Assembly: GCF_009301415.1 (NCBI RefSeq)
Contig: NZ_CP045072.1
Span: 983,001 to 1,047,000 of the forward strand
DNA: 64,000 bases
Origin: Paracoccus kondratievae
GTDB lineage: Bacteria; Pseudomonadota; Alphaproteobacteria; Rhodobacterales; Rhodobacteraceae
Reading direction: 5' to 3'
Shown here: one piece after another, positions 27,246 through 35,531 of the stretch
Position numbering within the stretch: position 1 is the stretch's first letter
How the letters are laid out: every line of letters starts with the position of its first letter
Made by a program: the position numbers and the translations under genes
Notes under the pieces: generated by a model
What the model was told of the DNA's origin: nothing
The model's database searches: none
The model's input: the letters and a program-made list of their open reading frames with translations, nothing else

Positions 27246-27980
27246 ATGGCCGAGAGCGCAGCCAGCCTTGCAAAGCCCTCAGGGCAGGGACAGCGGCCCC
27301 GTCATGTCGCCATCATCATGGACGGCAATGGTCGCTGGGCCAAGAACCGGGGCTGGCCGCGTCTGGTCGGGCATCGGCGCGGGGCCGAGCGCGTCAAACA
27401 GATCGTCCGCGCCTGTCCCGATCTCGGAGTCAACTGGCTGACGGTCTATGCTTTTTCGACCGAAAACTGGAAGCGCTCGACCGAAGAGGTGTTGGGCCTG
27501 ATGGGCATTTTCGCCCGCTATATTGAGCGTGAGGCTGATGCGCTGTCCGCAGAGGGTGTGCGTATGCGCTTTATTGGCGGGCGTGAACGGCTTGAGCCCA
27601 AACTGCAGCGTCTGATGGCGGGGATCGAGGCGCGCACCGCCGTCAATACCCGTTTGAATCTGACGGTTGCGATCAATTACGGTGGCCGGGACGAACTGAC
27701 CCGCGCGTCGGCACGTCTGGCCGAGCGTATCGCCCGGGGTGAGGTCTCGAATCCGACCGAGGCCGACTTTGCCGATTGTCTGGATACTGCCGGTCATCCC
27801 GATCCGGATCTGGTGATTCGCACCAGTGGTGAGACCCGGACCTCGAACTTCCTGCCTTTTCAGGCGGCCTATTCGGAATATGAATTCACTTCGACGCTTT
27901 GGCCGGATTTCACCCCCGCACATCTGGCCGAGATACTGGATCGCTACGGGATGCGCGAGCGGCGCTTTGGCGGGGCATGA
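27246..27980 (+). CDS. uppS: Undecaprenyl diphosphate synthase
   Basis: cis-Prenyltransferase that makes the C55 lipid carrier for peptidoglycan and LPS precursors. The 244-residue protein carries the catalytic Asp in IIMDGNGRWAKNRG, the GHRRGAERVKQIVRACPDLG region, NLTVAINYGGRDEL, and DPDLVIRTSGETRTSNFLPF. The stop overlaps the start of cdsA (ATGA). Conserved motifs are intact. Confidence 0.97.
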   Translation: MAESAASLAKPSGQGQRPRHVAIIMDGNGRWAKNRGWPRLVGHRRGAERVKQIVRACPDLGVNWLTVYAFSTENWKRSTEEVLGLMGIFARYIEREADALSAEGVRMRFIGGRERLEPKLQRLMAGIEARTAVNTRLNLTVAINYGGRDELTRASARLAERIARGEVSNPTEADFADCLDTAGHPDPDLVIRTSGETRTSNFLPFQAAYSEYEFTSTLWPDFTPAHLAEILDRYGMRERRFGGA

Positions 27981-28831
27981 ACAGCGGCGATCCACAACCG
28001 AGCCGTTTGCGTGGCGCCCTGAGGCGCGGCCGCGACAAATGGGCCGATCTCTGGCCACGCGTGCTTTCGGGCGCGGCGCTGGCGGTTGTGGGACTGGTGC
28101 TGCTGATCTCGACCGGGATCTGGATTCGTTTCGGTGCGGCTTTGGTAGTCGGGCTGATGATGTGGGAACTTGCCCGCCTGACCGGCTGGCGTCACCCCGA
28201 GTTTCATAGCCCGCGCCATCCGGTGCTGATCGGGATCCTTTCGGGTCTCGTGATGCTTGCGATGCTGGTGCTGCCAGGTGACTGGCCGCTGACACTTGTT
28301 CTGGTGCCGATGATTGCCGGCTGGCACGGTACGCATGAGCATGAGCGCCCGGCCTATCTGATGTTCACGCTTGCAATTTTCGGCGCTGGCTATGCACTGG
28401 TCGTGATCCGCGAGGTGATGGGTCTGCCGACACTGGCATGGATCGTCGGAACCGTGGTCCTTTCCGACGTGCTGGGTTATTTTGTCGGCCGCCGCATTGG
28501 CGGCCCCCGCTTTTGGCCTGCGATCAGCCCCAAAAAGACCTGGAGCGGTACCGTCGCCGGCTGGCTTGGCGCCTTTGTGCTGGCGTTGATCCTGATGATC
28601 GTGGGGCAGGCGTCGTGGCCGGTGGTGATTCTTGGGCCGCTGCTTGCGGTTGCCGGGCAGTTCGGCGATATCGCTGAAAGCTGGCTCAAGCGTCGTGTGG
28701 GGGTCAAGGACAGCTCGGACCTGATCCCGGGCCATGGCGGCTTTATGGACCGGTTCGATGCCATGTCGGGCAGCCTGCTCGTGGCGCTTTTGCTGTTGAT
28801 TGCCAATCTGTTGCCAGTGATCGGAGGCTGA
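27977..28831 (+). CDS. cdsA: Phosphatidate cytidylyltransferase
   Basis: Makes CDP-diacylglycerol, the precursor of all major phospholipids, in the inner membrane. The 284-residue polytopic protein has about eight helices and the signature region KDSSDLIPGHGGFMDRFDA near the C-terminus (positions about 248-266), with DIAESWLKRRVGVK just before. The start at 27977 follows the ATGA overlap with uppS; the earlier in-frame start at 27899 lies inside uppS. Dxr follows after three bases. Confidence 0.95.
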   Translation: MNSGDPQPSRLRGALRRGRDKWADLWPRVLSGAALAVVGLVLLISTGIWIRFGAALVVGLMMWELARLTGWRHPEFHSPRHPVLIGILSGLVMLAMLVLPGDWPLTLVLVPMIAGWHGTHEHERPAYLMFTLAIFGAGYALVVIREVMGLPTLAWIVGTVVLSDVLGYFVGRRIGGPRFWPAISPKKTWSGTVAGWLGAFVLALILMIVGQASWPVVILGPLLAVAGQFGDIAESWLKRRVGVKDSSDLIPGHGGFMDRFDAMSGSLLVALLLLIANLLPVIGG

Positions 28832-28834
28832 AGG

Positions 28835-30007
28835 ATGCGCAGCATATCGGTGCTGGGCGCGACCGGGTCGGTCGGTGAAAGCGCATTCGATCTGCTTATG
28901 CGGGCCGGAGGCGCGCAGAGCTTTCGCACCATTGCCCTGACCGGCGGCGCCAATATCGCCCGTTTGGCCGAGATGGCGCGGACACTGAAGGCCGAGATTG
29001 CCGTGACCGCGTGGCCCGAGCGGTTGGATGAGCTGCGTTCAGCCCTTGCCGGTAGCGGGATCGAGGTGGCGGCGGGTACAGCTGCCGTGGCCGAGGCTGC
29101 CGCTCGTCCGGCGGACTGGACGCTTTCGGCTATCGTGGGTGCGGCGGGTCTGCCGCCCGGCCTTGCAGTGCTGGACCGGGGCGGCACCCTTGCGCTGGCG
29201 AATAAGGAAACGCTGGTCGCTGCGGGTCCGCTTGTGATGGCGCGGGCACAGGACAGGCGCGCGCAGATCCTGCCTGTTGATTCTGAACATTCCGCGATTT
29301 TTCAGGTGCTTCAGGGAGAAAACCTTGAAACTGTCAGGCATGTGACGATCACTGCCTCGGGCGGGGCGTTCCGGGACTGGCCGTTTGAGCGTCTGGCGCA
29401 GGCAACCGTGGCCGAGGCGAGTTGCCATCCGAATTGGTCAATGGGCCAGCGCATCACTATCGACAGCGCAAGTATGTTCAATAAGGCGCTGGAAGTCATT
29501 GAAGCTCATGAATTCTTTGGGCTGGGCATTGATCGCTTGCGCGTGCTCGTGCATCCGCAATCCATCGTGCATGCCATGGTGACGCATCGCGACGGCGGTT
29601 CGATTGCGCATATGGGTGCGCCGGACATGCGCCATGCAATCGGTTACGCGCTGAACTGGCCTGCACGCGCGGCCTTGCCGGTGCCTGCGTTGGATCTGGC
29701 CGCCGTCGGCAGCCTGACTTTTGCCGAGCCTGATGAGGCCCGCTGGCCCGCTTTGCGTCTGGCGCGCGAGGCGATTTCGGCGGGCGGCGCGGCGGGGGCG
29801 GTTCTGAATGCCGCAAAAGAGCAGGCGCTGGACGATTTCATTGCAGGCCGCATCCGCTTTACCGAAATGGCTCCGGCGGTTGAACATGCGCTGGCACTTG
29901 CCGCCCGCGAATCCGGCTTTTCCCAAAGCCCGCGCGACCTGGAAGAAGTGCTGCATTGGGACGGTTTCGCGCGCCGTGCCGCTGCGCAATGGCAGGGGGC
30001 AGCATGA
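28835..30007 (+). CDS. dxr: 1-deoxy-D-xylulose-5-phosphate reductoisomerase
   Basis: Second enzyme of the MEP isoprenoid pathway, converting DXP to MEP with NADPH. The 390-residue enzyme has the NADPH-binding SVLGATGSVGESAF at 4-17, LANKETLVAAG, the substrate-binding ILPVDSEHSAIFQ, TASGGAFRDWP and HPNWSMGQRITIDSASMFNK. Adjacent to uppS and cdsA, which use isoprenoid and phospholipid precursors. It overlaps rseP by four bases (ATGA). Confidence 0.97.
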   Translation: MRSISVLGATGSVGESAFDLLMRAGGAQSFRTIALTGGANIARLAEMARTLKAEIAVTAWPERLDELRSALAGSGIEVAAGTAAVAEAAARPADWTLSAIVGAAGLPPGLAVLDRGGTLALANKETLVAAGPLVMARAQDRRAQILPVDSEHSAIFQVLQGENLETVRHVTITASGGAFRDWPFERLAQATVAEASCHPNWSMGQRITIDSASMFNKALEVIEAHEFFGLGIDRLRVLVHPQSIVHAMVTHRDGGSIAHMGAPDMRHAIGYALNWPARAALPVPALDLAAVGSLTFAEPDEARWPALRLAREAISAGGAAGAVLNAAKEQALDDFIAGRIRFTEMAPAVEHALALAARESGFSQSPRDLEEVLHWDGFARRAAAQWQGAA

Positions 30008-31329
30008 GCGTGCTTTTGGACATGCTGGGCGGTTTTCTATGGACGGCGGCCTCTTTTATCGTGGCGCTGTCGATCATCGTGACTGTGCATGAATACGGCC
30101 ATTATATCGTCGCGCGTCTTTCGGGTATCCGGGCCGAGGTCTTTTCATTGGGTTTCGGTCCAAGGCTGGTTTCCCGCCGCGACAAACGGGGGACGCTGTG
30201 GCAGATCGCGGCGATTCCCTTGGGTGGCTATGTGCGCTTTCTGGGCGATTCTGACGCTGCGAGCGCCGGATCGGTGCCCGTTGATCCTGCCCGGACCCGT
30301 CAAAGCCTGACCGGAGCACCGCTTTGGGCGCGATTTGCCACTGTGGCTGCGGGGCCGGTGTTTAACTTTATTCTGGCAGTTTTGGTTTTTTCTGGAATGG
30401 CGATCTGGCAGGGGCTGCCGGTCGATGAGGTGCGGGTCGGCCGCCTGCATCCGACCCCGCCCGGGGTCGAGATGCAATTGCAGACCGGCGACCGGGTGGT
30501 TGCAGTGGATGGTGCGCCCGTCTCTGACTGGCGCGATCTTGGCCGGTTGGCTGCAGAGCTGCCGGCGCGTGAAAGTCATGACTGGACGGTCGAACGGGAC
30601 GGGACCCGGATCACTGTACCAGGTCCTGATCCGATGCCGCCGCTGATTGCGGGGGTTGCTCCGCGCAGCGCGGCTGTGGCGGCGGGGCTGAAACCGGGCG
30701 ATGTGATTCTGGCGATCGACGGTGCGCCCGTATTCCGGTTTGACGAATTGCGCGAACATGTTGCCAAGGCTGGCGGGCGTCCGGTGCTGCTGAAGGTCTG
30801 GCGCGAGGGCGCGGGCGTTGCGGACTATACCCTTGCCGCGCGTGAGCAGGACTTGCCGACCGAGGATGGTTATACCCGGCGCTGGCTGATCGGCGTCACT
30901 GGCGCCGGCACTTATTTTGATCCCGCGACCCGACCCGCTGGTCTGGGTGAGGCTGCCGGCATCGGTGTCAGCCGCACCTGGGATATCATTGCCTCGTCGG
31001 TTTCGGGACTGTGGGCGATGATTACTGGTCAGATCGGCAGCTGTAATCTGGGTGGCGCGATCTCGATTGCCGAGACGACGGCGCAGGCTGCCTCGGCGGG
31101 GGGCGGAAACTTCATCTGGTGGATCGCGGTGCTGTCGGCAGCCATCGGTTTTCTGAACCTGATGCCGGTCCCGATGCTCGATGGCGGGCATCTGATGTTC
31201 TATCTTTATGAGGCGGTCACAAGGCGGCGGCCGTCGGACCGGGTGATGGACATTCTGTCCGCTCTGGGCCTTGCTGCGGTCCTGTCGCTGATGGTGCTGG
31301 GCCTCACCAACGATCTTTTCTGCCCCTGA
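30004..31329 (+). CDS. rseP: RIP metalloprotease RseP
   Basis: Site-2 protease that cleaves anti-sigma factors and signal peptides within the membrane. The 441-residue protein has the active-site motif HEYGH at 29-33 in the first helix, LGGYVRFLGD, a PDZ-like pair (PRSAAVAAGLKPGD near 220), and the C-terminal NLMPVPMLDGGHLMFY carrying the third zinc ligand. The start at 30004 comes from the ATGA overlap; an earlier in-frame start inside dxr is disfavoured. The adjacent bamA fits an envelope-stress operon. Confidence 0.95.
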   Translation: MSVLLDMLGGFLWTAASFIVALSIIVTVHEYGHYIVARLSGIRAEVFSLGFGPRLVSRRDKRGTLWQIAAIPLGGYVRFLGDSDAASAGSVPVDPARTRQSLTGAPLWARFATVAAGPVFNFILAVLVFSGMAIWQGLPVDEVRVGRLHPTPPGVEMQLQTGDRVVAVDGAPVSDWRDLGRLAAELPARESHDWTVERDGTRITVPGPDPMPPLIAGVAPRSAAVAAGLKPGDVILAIDGAPVFRFDELREHVAKAGGRPVLLKVWREGAGVADYTLAAREQDLPTEDGYTRRWLIGVTGAGTYFDPATRPAGLGEAAGIGVSRTWDIIASSVSGLWAMITGQIGSCNLGGAISIAETTAQAASAGGGNFIWWIAVLSAAIGFLNLMPVPMLDGGHLMFYLYEAVTRRRPSDRVMDILSALGLAAVLSLMVLGLTNDLFCP

Positions 31330-31432
31330 TCGGCCCTGACCTTTTGACAGTAGCGCATGCTTCGCTGTATCCATCGTGGCAAATCCGGTGGGGTCAACCT
31401 GCCAGGCAACGCATTTTTCGCGAGGGGCGGCG

Positions 31433-33769
31433 ATGACGGACAGGAAACTCGGCAAGGGCGCGCTGGCGCTGATCTCGGCGCTGGCGGTGGCTGTGCCGGT
31501 AGGAATGGCGGCAACCCCAGCCGCAGCCTATGTCTTCAGCAATGTGCGCATCGAAGGAAACCAGCGAATCGAGCCACAGACGATCCTGTCTTATCTGGAT
31601 CTTCCGCGCGGCCAGGACGTATCCGCCGGGACCCTGAACGACGCTCTCCAACGGCTGCAGAGCTCGGGCCTGTTTGAAAGCGTCGAGCTGGTGCCCTCGG
31701 GCGGGACGCTGGTCGTCAGGGTCGCCGAATATCCGACCATCAACACAATCGCATTCGAAGGCAACAAGCGTCTCAAGGATGCGAATTTGTCCGAGATCGT
31801 CAAATCGCAGTCACGCCGCGTCTATTCGCCAGCCCAGGCCGAGGCAGACGCTGCCGCGATCAGCCAAGTCTATGCCTCGCAGGGGCGTCTGGCCGCCCGG
31901 GTCGATCCGCGCATCATCCGCCGCAGCGGCAATCGCGTCGATCTGGTCTTTGAGATCCGCGAAGGCGATGTGACCGAGATCGAGCGTATCGGCTTTGTCG
32001 GCAACCGCGCATTCTCGGACCGCCGGCTGCGCAACGTTCTGCAAACCAAGCAGGCGGGCATGTTGCGCACCTTTATCCGCCGCGACACCTTTGCCCCCGA
32101 CCGTGTGCCGGTCGATGAAAAGCTGCTGACCGACTTTTACCGCTCGCGCGGCTATGCCGATTTCCGCGTTCAGGCCGTTGCACCCGAACTCGCACGCGAA
32201 CGGGATGCCTTCTACATCACCTTCCAGATCTATGAGGGCCCGCGTTATACTTTTGGCAATATCACCACGATCAGCGAAGTCCCCGGCGTGGATGCGGCCG
32301 AGTTCCAGCAGCAGAACCGTGTTCGTCGGGGCGAGGTCTATAACCCCACGATCATCGAAACCACGATTCGCCGCATGGAGGCGCTGGCGCTGCGCAAGGG
32401 GCTGAACTTTGTCAGCATCGAGCCGCGCGTCACCCGCAATGAGCGCAACCAGACGCTGGACCTGACCTTTGCCCTGACACGCGGCCCGCGCGTCTTTGTC
32501 GAGCGTATCGACATCGAGGGTAACACCACCACGCTGGACGAGGTGATCCGCCGTCAGTTCTCTACGGTCGAAGGCGACCCCTTTAACCCGCGTGAGATCC
32601 GCAACTCGGCTGAACGGCTGCGCGCGCTTGGCTATTTCTCGGACGTTCAGGCCGAAAGCCGTCCCGGCTCGTCGCCCGAACAGGTCGTCGTTGACGTGAA
32701 CGTAGAAGAACAGCCGACCGGCAGTCTGAACTTTGGTGTCAGCTACGGCGTGAATTCGGGCGTTGGCTTCAACGCTTCGCTGTCCGAAAAGAACTTCCTT
32801 GGCCGTGGTCAGCAGGTCGATCTGTCATTTGCGACCGGCTCGGGGACGAAAAGCTCGGGCCTGACCTTTGTCGAGCCGTATTTCCTTGGCCGCAACCTTA
32901 AGGCGCGGGCCCAGCTGTGGTACAACACCACTGACCGGCTGAATTCGGACTATAATACCCGGACCGTCGGTCTGCTGACGGGGATCGAGTTCCCGATTTC
33001 GGAAAACGGCAGGCTTGAGCTGCGTTACAAGCTTAGCAAGGATACGCTGTTCGACGTTGAACCGCCTCATGTCGATCCCGAAAGCGGCGAGGTCGTCGGC
33101 TCATCGCCCATTCTCTTCAGCGAGCAGGGCGGCTTCTTCACCTCGGCGCTTGGTTATACCTACAGCTATGACAGCCGCATCGCCGGTCTTGATCCGCTGA
33201 CCAGCTATCGGCTGCGGTTCAGTCAGGATTTTGCCGGTGTGGGCGGGGATGTGAAATCCGTCACCAGCACACTTTATGCCGGGATCGAAAGCCGGGCCTG
33301 GCGTCCCAGCGTGACCATGCTGGCCGAGTTCGAGGCGGGGGCCGTCCATATGCTGGACGATCAGAACAGCCGGTTCATGAGCCGCTTTACCGGGAACAGC
33401 AAGATCCGCGGGTTTGAGCCGAACGGCTTTGGTCCGCGCGACCTTGAGGCGCCGAACCAGGACGCGCTGGGGGGCAACTATTTCTGGGCGCTGCGCACCG
33501 AACTGCAATTCCCGCTGGGTCTGCCCGAAGAATACGGCATCACCGGCGGTCTTTTCGCCGATGCCGGCTCGGTCTGGGGGCTCGACAACCGTATCGGTGC
33601 GAATGAAACCGAGGTGGATGACAGCATGAAGATCCGCGCTTCGGTCGGGGCCTCGATCTTCTGGACGACGCCTATTGGTCCGCTGCGCTTTAACTTTGCC
33701 AAGGCGCTGAAGAAAGAGGACTATGACGAAGAACAGTCCTTTGACCTGACCATTTCGACCAAGTTCTGA
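31433..33769 (+). CDS. bamA: Outer membrane assembly factor BamA
   Basis: Essential core of the BAM complex that folds beta-barrels into the outer membrane. The 778-residue protein begins with a signal peptide (MTDRKLGKGALALISALAVA, cleaved after an AAA-type site), followed by five POTRA domains (for example VFSNVRIEGNQRIEPQTILS, and VFVERIDIEGNTTTLDEVIR near 360) and a C-terminal barrel with the IRGFEPNGFGPRD motif and a terminal aromatic (STKF). An upstream start at 31376 is possible but gives no signal peptide at the N-terminus. The stop overlaps the next ATG (TGATG). Confidence 0.96.
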   Translation: MTDRKLGKGALALISALAVAVPVGMAATPAAAYVFSNVRIEGNQRIEPQTILSYLDLPRGQDVSAGTLNDALQRLQSSGLFESVELVPSGGTLVVRVAEYPTINTIAFEGNKRLKDANLSEIVKSQSRRVYSPAQAEADAAAISQVYASQGRLAARVDPRIIRRSGNRVDLVFEIREGDVTEIERIGFVGNRAFSDRRLRNVLQTKQAGMLRTFIRRDTFAPDRVPVDEKLLTDFYRSRGYADFRVQAVAPELARERDAFYITFQIYEGPRYTFGNITTISEVPGVDAAEFQQQNRVRRGEVYNPTIIETTIRRMEALALRKGLNFVSIEPRVTRNERNQTLDLTFALTRGPRVFVERIDIEGNTTTLDEVIRRQFSTVEGDPFNPREIRNSAERLRALGYFSDVQAESRPGSSPEQVVVDVNVEEQPTGSLNFGVSYGVNSGVGFNASLSEKNFLGRGQQVDLSFATGSGTKSSGLTFVEPYFLGRNLKARAQLWYNTTDRLNSDYNTRTVGLLTGIEFPISENGRLELRYKLSKDTLFDVEPPHVDPESGEVVGSSPILFSEQGGFFTSALGYTYSYDSRIAGLDPLTSYRLRFSQDFAGVGGDVKSVTSTLYAGIESRAWRPSVTMLAEFEAGAVHMLDDQNSRFMSRFTGNSKIRGFEPNGFGPRDLEAPNQDALGGNYFWALRTELQFPLGLPEEYGITGGLFADAGSVWGLDNRIGANETEVDDSMKIRASVGASIFWTTPIGPLRFNFAKALKKEDYDEEQSFDLTISTKF

Positions 33770-34482
33770 TGGTGGACAAACAGGGCATCGCGGCATCGGT
33801 TGCCACCGCCGTTCTGGCGGTGGGCTCTGCCGCGCTGGCCCAGCCCCTGCCGACGATGAACGATGGAACCGAGCGGCCGGTGATGCCGATCGTCGTCGAA
33901 GCTCCGCTGCCGAATGGTCAGGCTGTGCTGCCAGTCCTGACCATTGATCAGGACATGCTATACGCGCGCTCGCAATGGGGACAGCGCGTGCAGGAAGAGA
34001 TCGAACAGCGCCGACGCGAAATTGCGGCCGAGAATGATCGGCTGGCCGAGCAATTCGCCTCGGAAGAGCAAGAGCTGACCGCTTTGCGCCGGACGCTGCC
34101 GCCTGATGAGTTTCGCAAGCGCGCTGATGAGTTCGATAAGCGTGTTGTTGAGGTTCGCCGCGAACGGGATACCGAAGTGCGCGCGTTGCAGATTGAGGCC
34201 GAAGAAGAGCGGCGAGCTTTCTTGGACACTGCGCTGCCGATCCTTGCGTCGCTGATGCGCGAAAGGGGTGCGGTGGTGGTTCTGGAGCACCGCGCAATCT
34301 TTGTCGCTTCGCAATCCATCGACGTGACCGACGACCTTATCGCTCGGATAGACCGTGAGATCGGCGCTGGTCCTGTCCAGCCTGATGCGGAAGAGAAACC
34401 CGATGCTGCGCCCGCTGCGTCGACAACCAATGCTCAGCCCGATCAGCCGACCGAGCCGGCTGCCGAGCAATCGGGGCAGTAA
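33769..34482 (+). CDS. OmpH/Skp-family periplasmic chaperone
   Basis: The 237-residue product has an N-terminal signal (AVLAVGSAALAQP), then a long charged coiled coil (QEEIEQRRREIAAENDRLAE at about 75-94 onward) and the Skp-type end VVVLEHRAIFVASQSIDVTD. Skp holds unfolded outer-membrane proteins for BamA. The C-terminus adds an Ala/Asp/Pro-rich tail not found in E. coli Skp. It overlaps the bamA stop by one base. Unlike many relatives, no lpxD, fabZ or lpxA follows. Confidence 0.88.
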   Translation: MVDKQGIAASVATAVLAVGSAALAQPLPTMNDGTERPVMPIVVEAPLPNGQAVLPVLTIDQDMLYARSQWGQRVQEEIEQRRREIAAENDRLAEQFASEEQELTALRRTLPPDEFRKRADEFDKRVVEVRRERDTEVRALQIEAEEERRAFLDTALPILASLMRERGAVVVLEHRAIFVASQSIDVTDDLIARIDREIGAGPVQPDAEEKPDAAPAASTTNAQPDQPTEPAAEQSGQ

Positions 34483-34507
34483 TTTCCGGCCGCCCCAGGC
34501 AGCCGGA

Positions 34508-35470
34508 TCAAAAAGAGCGGGCCTGGCCGACCTGACGGTCGAGATTGCCGATCCGTTCGGTCAGCAGTGCAAAGAAGGCATCGGACTGCACGTCTCGGAT
34601 GAAGGTTGCGTTTGGCGTACGACCGCTGACCCGCCACCAGTCGGCGACGGTCATGCCTTGGGTGAACTCACCCTGCGTCTCGATCTCGACATTGATGAAG
34701 CGGCCGCTGAACAGATCGGGTTTCAGCAGCCATGCGATGGTACAGGGATCGTGCAGCGGTGCGCCTTCGCTGCCGTATTTTTCACGGTCGAACCGTTCAA
34801 AGAAGTCGGTCCAGCTGGCGACCGCCTGACCGACGCGGCCCATTGCGCGCATGGTTTCCACCCAAGGGCGGCTGGTCAGCACGCGATGGGTGACGTCAAG
34901 CGGCATGACCGTCAGGGGCGCACCGCTGGCGAACACGATCTTGGCGGCCTCGGGGTCGACATAGATGTTGAATTCGGCGGTGGGAGTGACGTTGCCGACC
35001 TCAAAATAGGCGCCGCCCATCAGCACGATTTCCTGCACGCGCGGGATGATATCGGGCGCGCGCTGGAAAGCGGCGGCGATATTCGTCAGGGGACCGATCG
35101 GAACCAGCGTGACGGTGCCCGGCTCTTCGCGGCGCAGGGTCTCGATCAGGAAATCGACAGCATGGCCGGGGGCAAGCGGCATGGTCGGCTCGGGCAGGGT
35201 AACGCCGTCAAGACCGGTCTTGCCATGGACATGTTCGGCCGTGACCAGCTTGCGCTGCAAAGGCGCGTCGCAGCCGGCATAGACTGGCAGATCCGGCCGG
35301 CCTGCAAGTTCGCAGAGCATACGTGCATTCCGCTCGGTATGATGCAACGGGACGTTGCCTGCGACGACGCTGAGACCCAGAACCTCAAGCTCGGGACTGG
35401 CCAAGGCCAGCAGGATGGCGACGGCGTCGTCCTGTCCGGGATCGGTGTCGATGATGATCTTGCGCGCCAT
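34508..35470 (-). CDS. Inosine-uridine preferring nucleoside hydrolase
   Basis: Cleaves the N-glycosidic bond of ribonucleosides in salvage. The 320-residue protein has the calcium-binding motif DTDPGQDD at 8-15, the central VTLVPIGPLTNIA, EIVLMGGAYFEVGNVTPTAE, and the C-terminal HDPCTIAWLL. All conserved Asp and His positions are in place. A longer frame to 35722 is rejected because it runs into the acylase gene and lacks family similarity. It lies 61 bases after the penicillin acylase gene in the same direction. Confidence 0.93.
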   Translation of the reverse strand: MARKIIIDTDPGQDDAVAILLALASPELEVLGLSVVAGNVPLHHTERNARMLCELAGRPDLPVYAGCDAPLQRKLVTAEHVHGKTGLDGVTLPEPTMPLAPGHAVDFLIETLRREEPGTVTLVPIGPLTNIAAAFQRAPDIIPRVQEIVLMGGAYFEVGNVTPTAEFNIYVDPEAAKIVFASGAPLTVMPLDVTHRVLTSRPWVETMRAMGRVGQAVASWTDFFERFDREKYGSEGAPLHDPCTIAWLLKPDLFSGRFINVEIETQGEFTQGMTVADWWRVSGRTPNATFIRDVQSDAFFALLTERIGNLDRQVGQARSF

Positions 35471-35531
35471 GATTACCCCTTTTGATCGTTTCCCCGGCAG
35501 GGAAGCCCGGCCGGGCGCAGGATGCAAGCCC

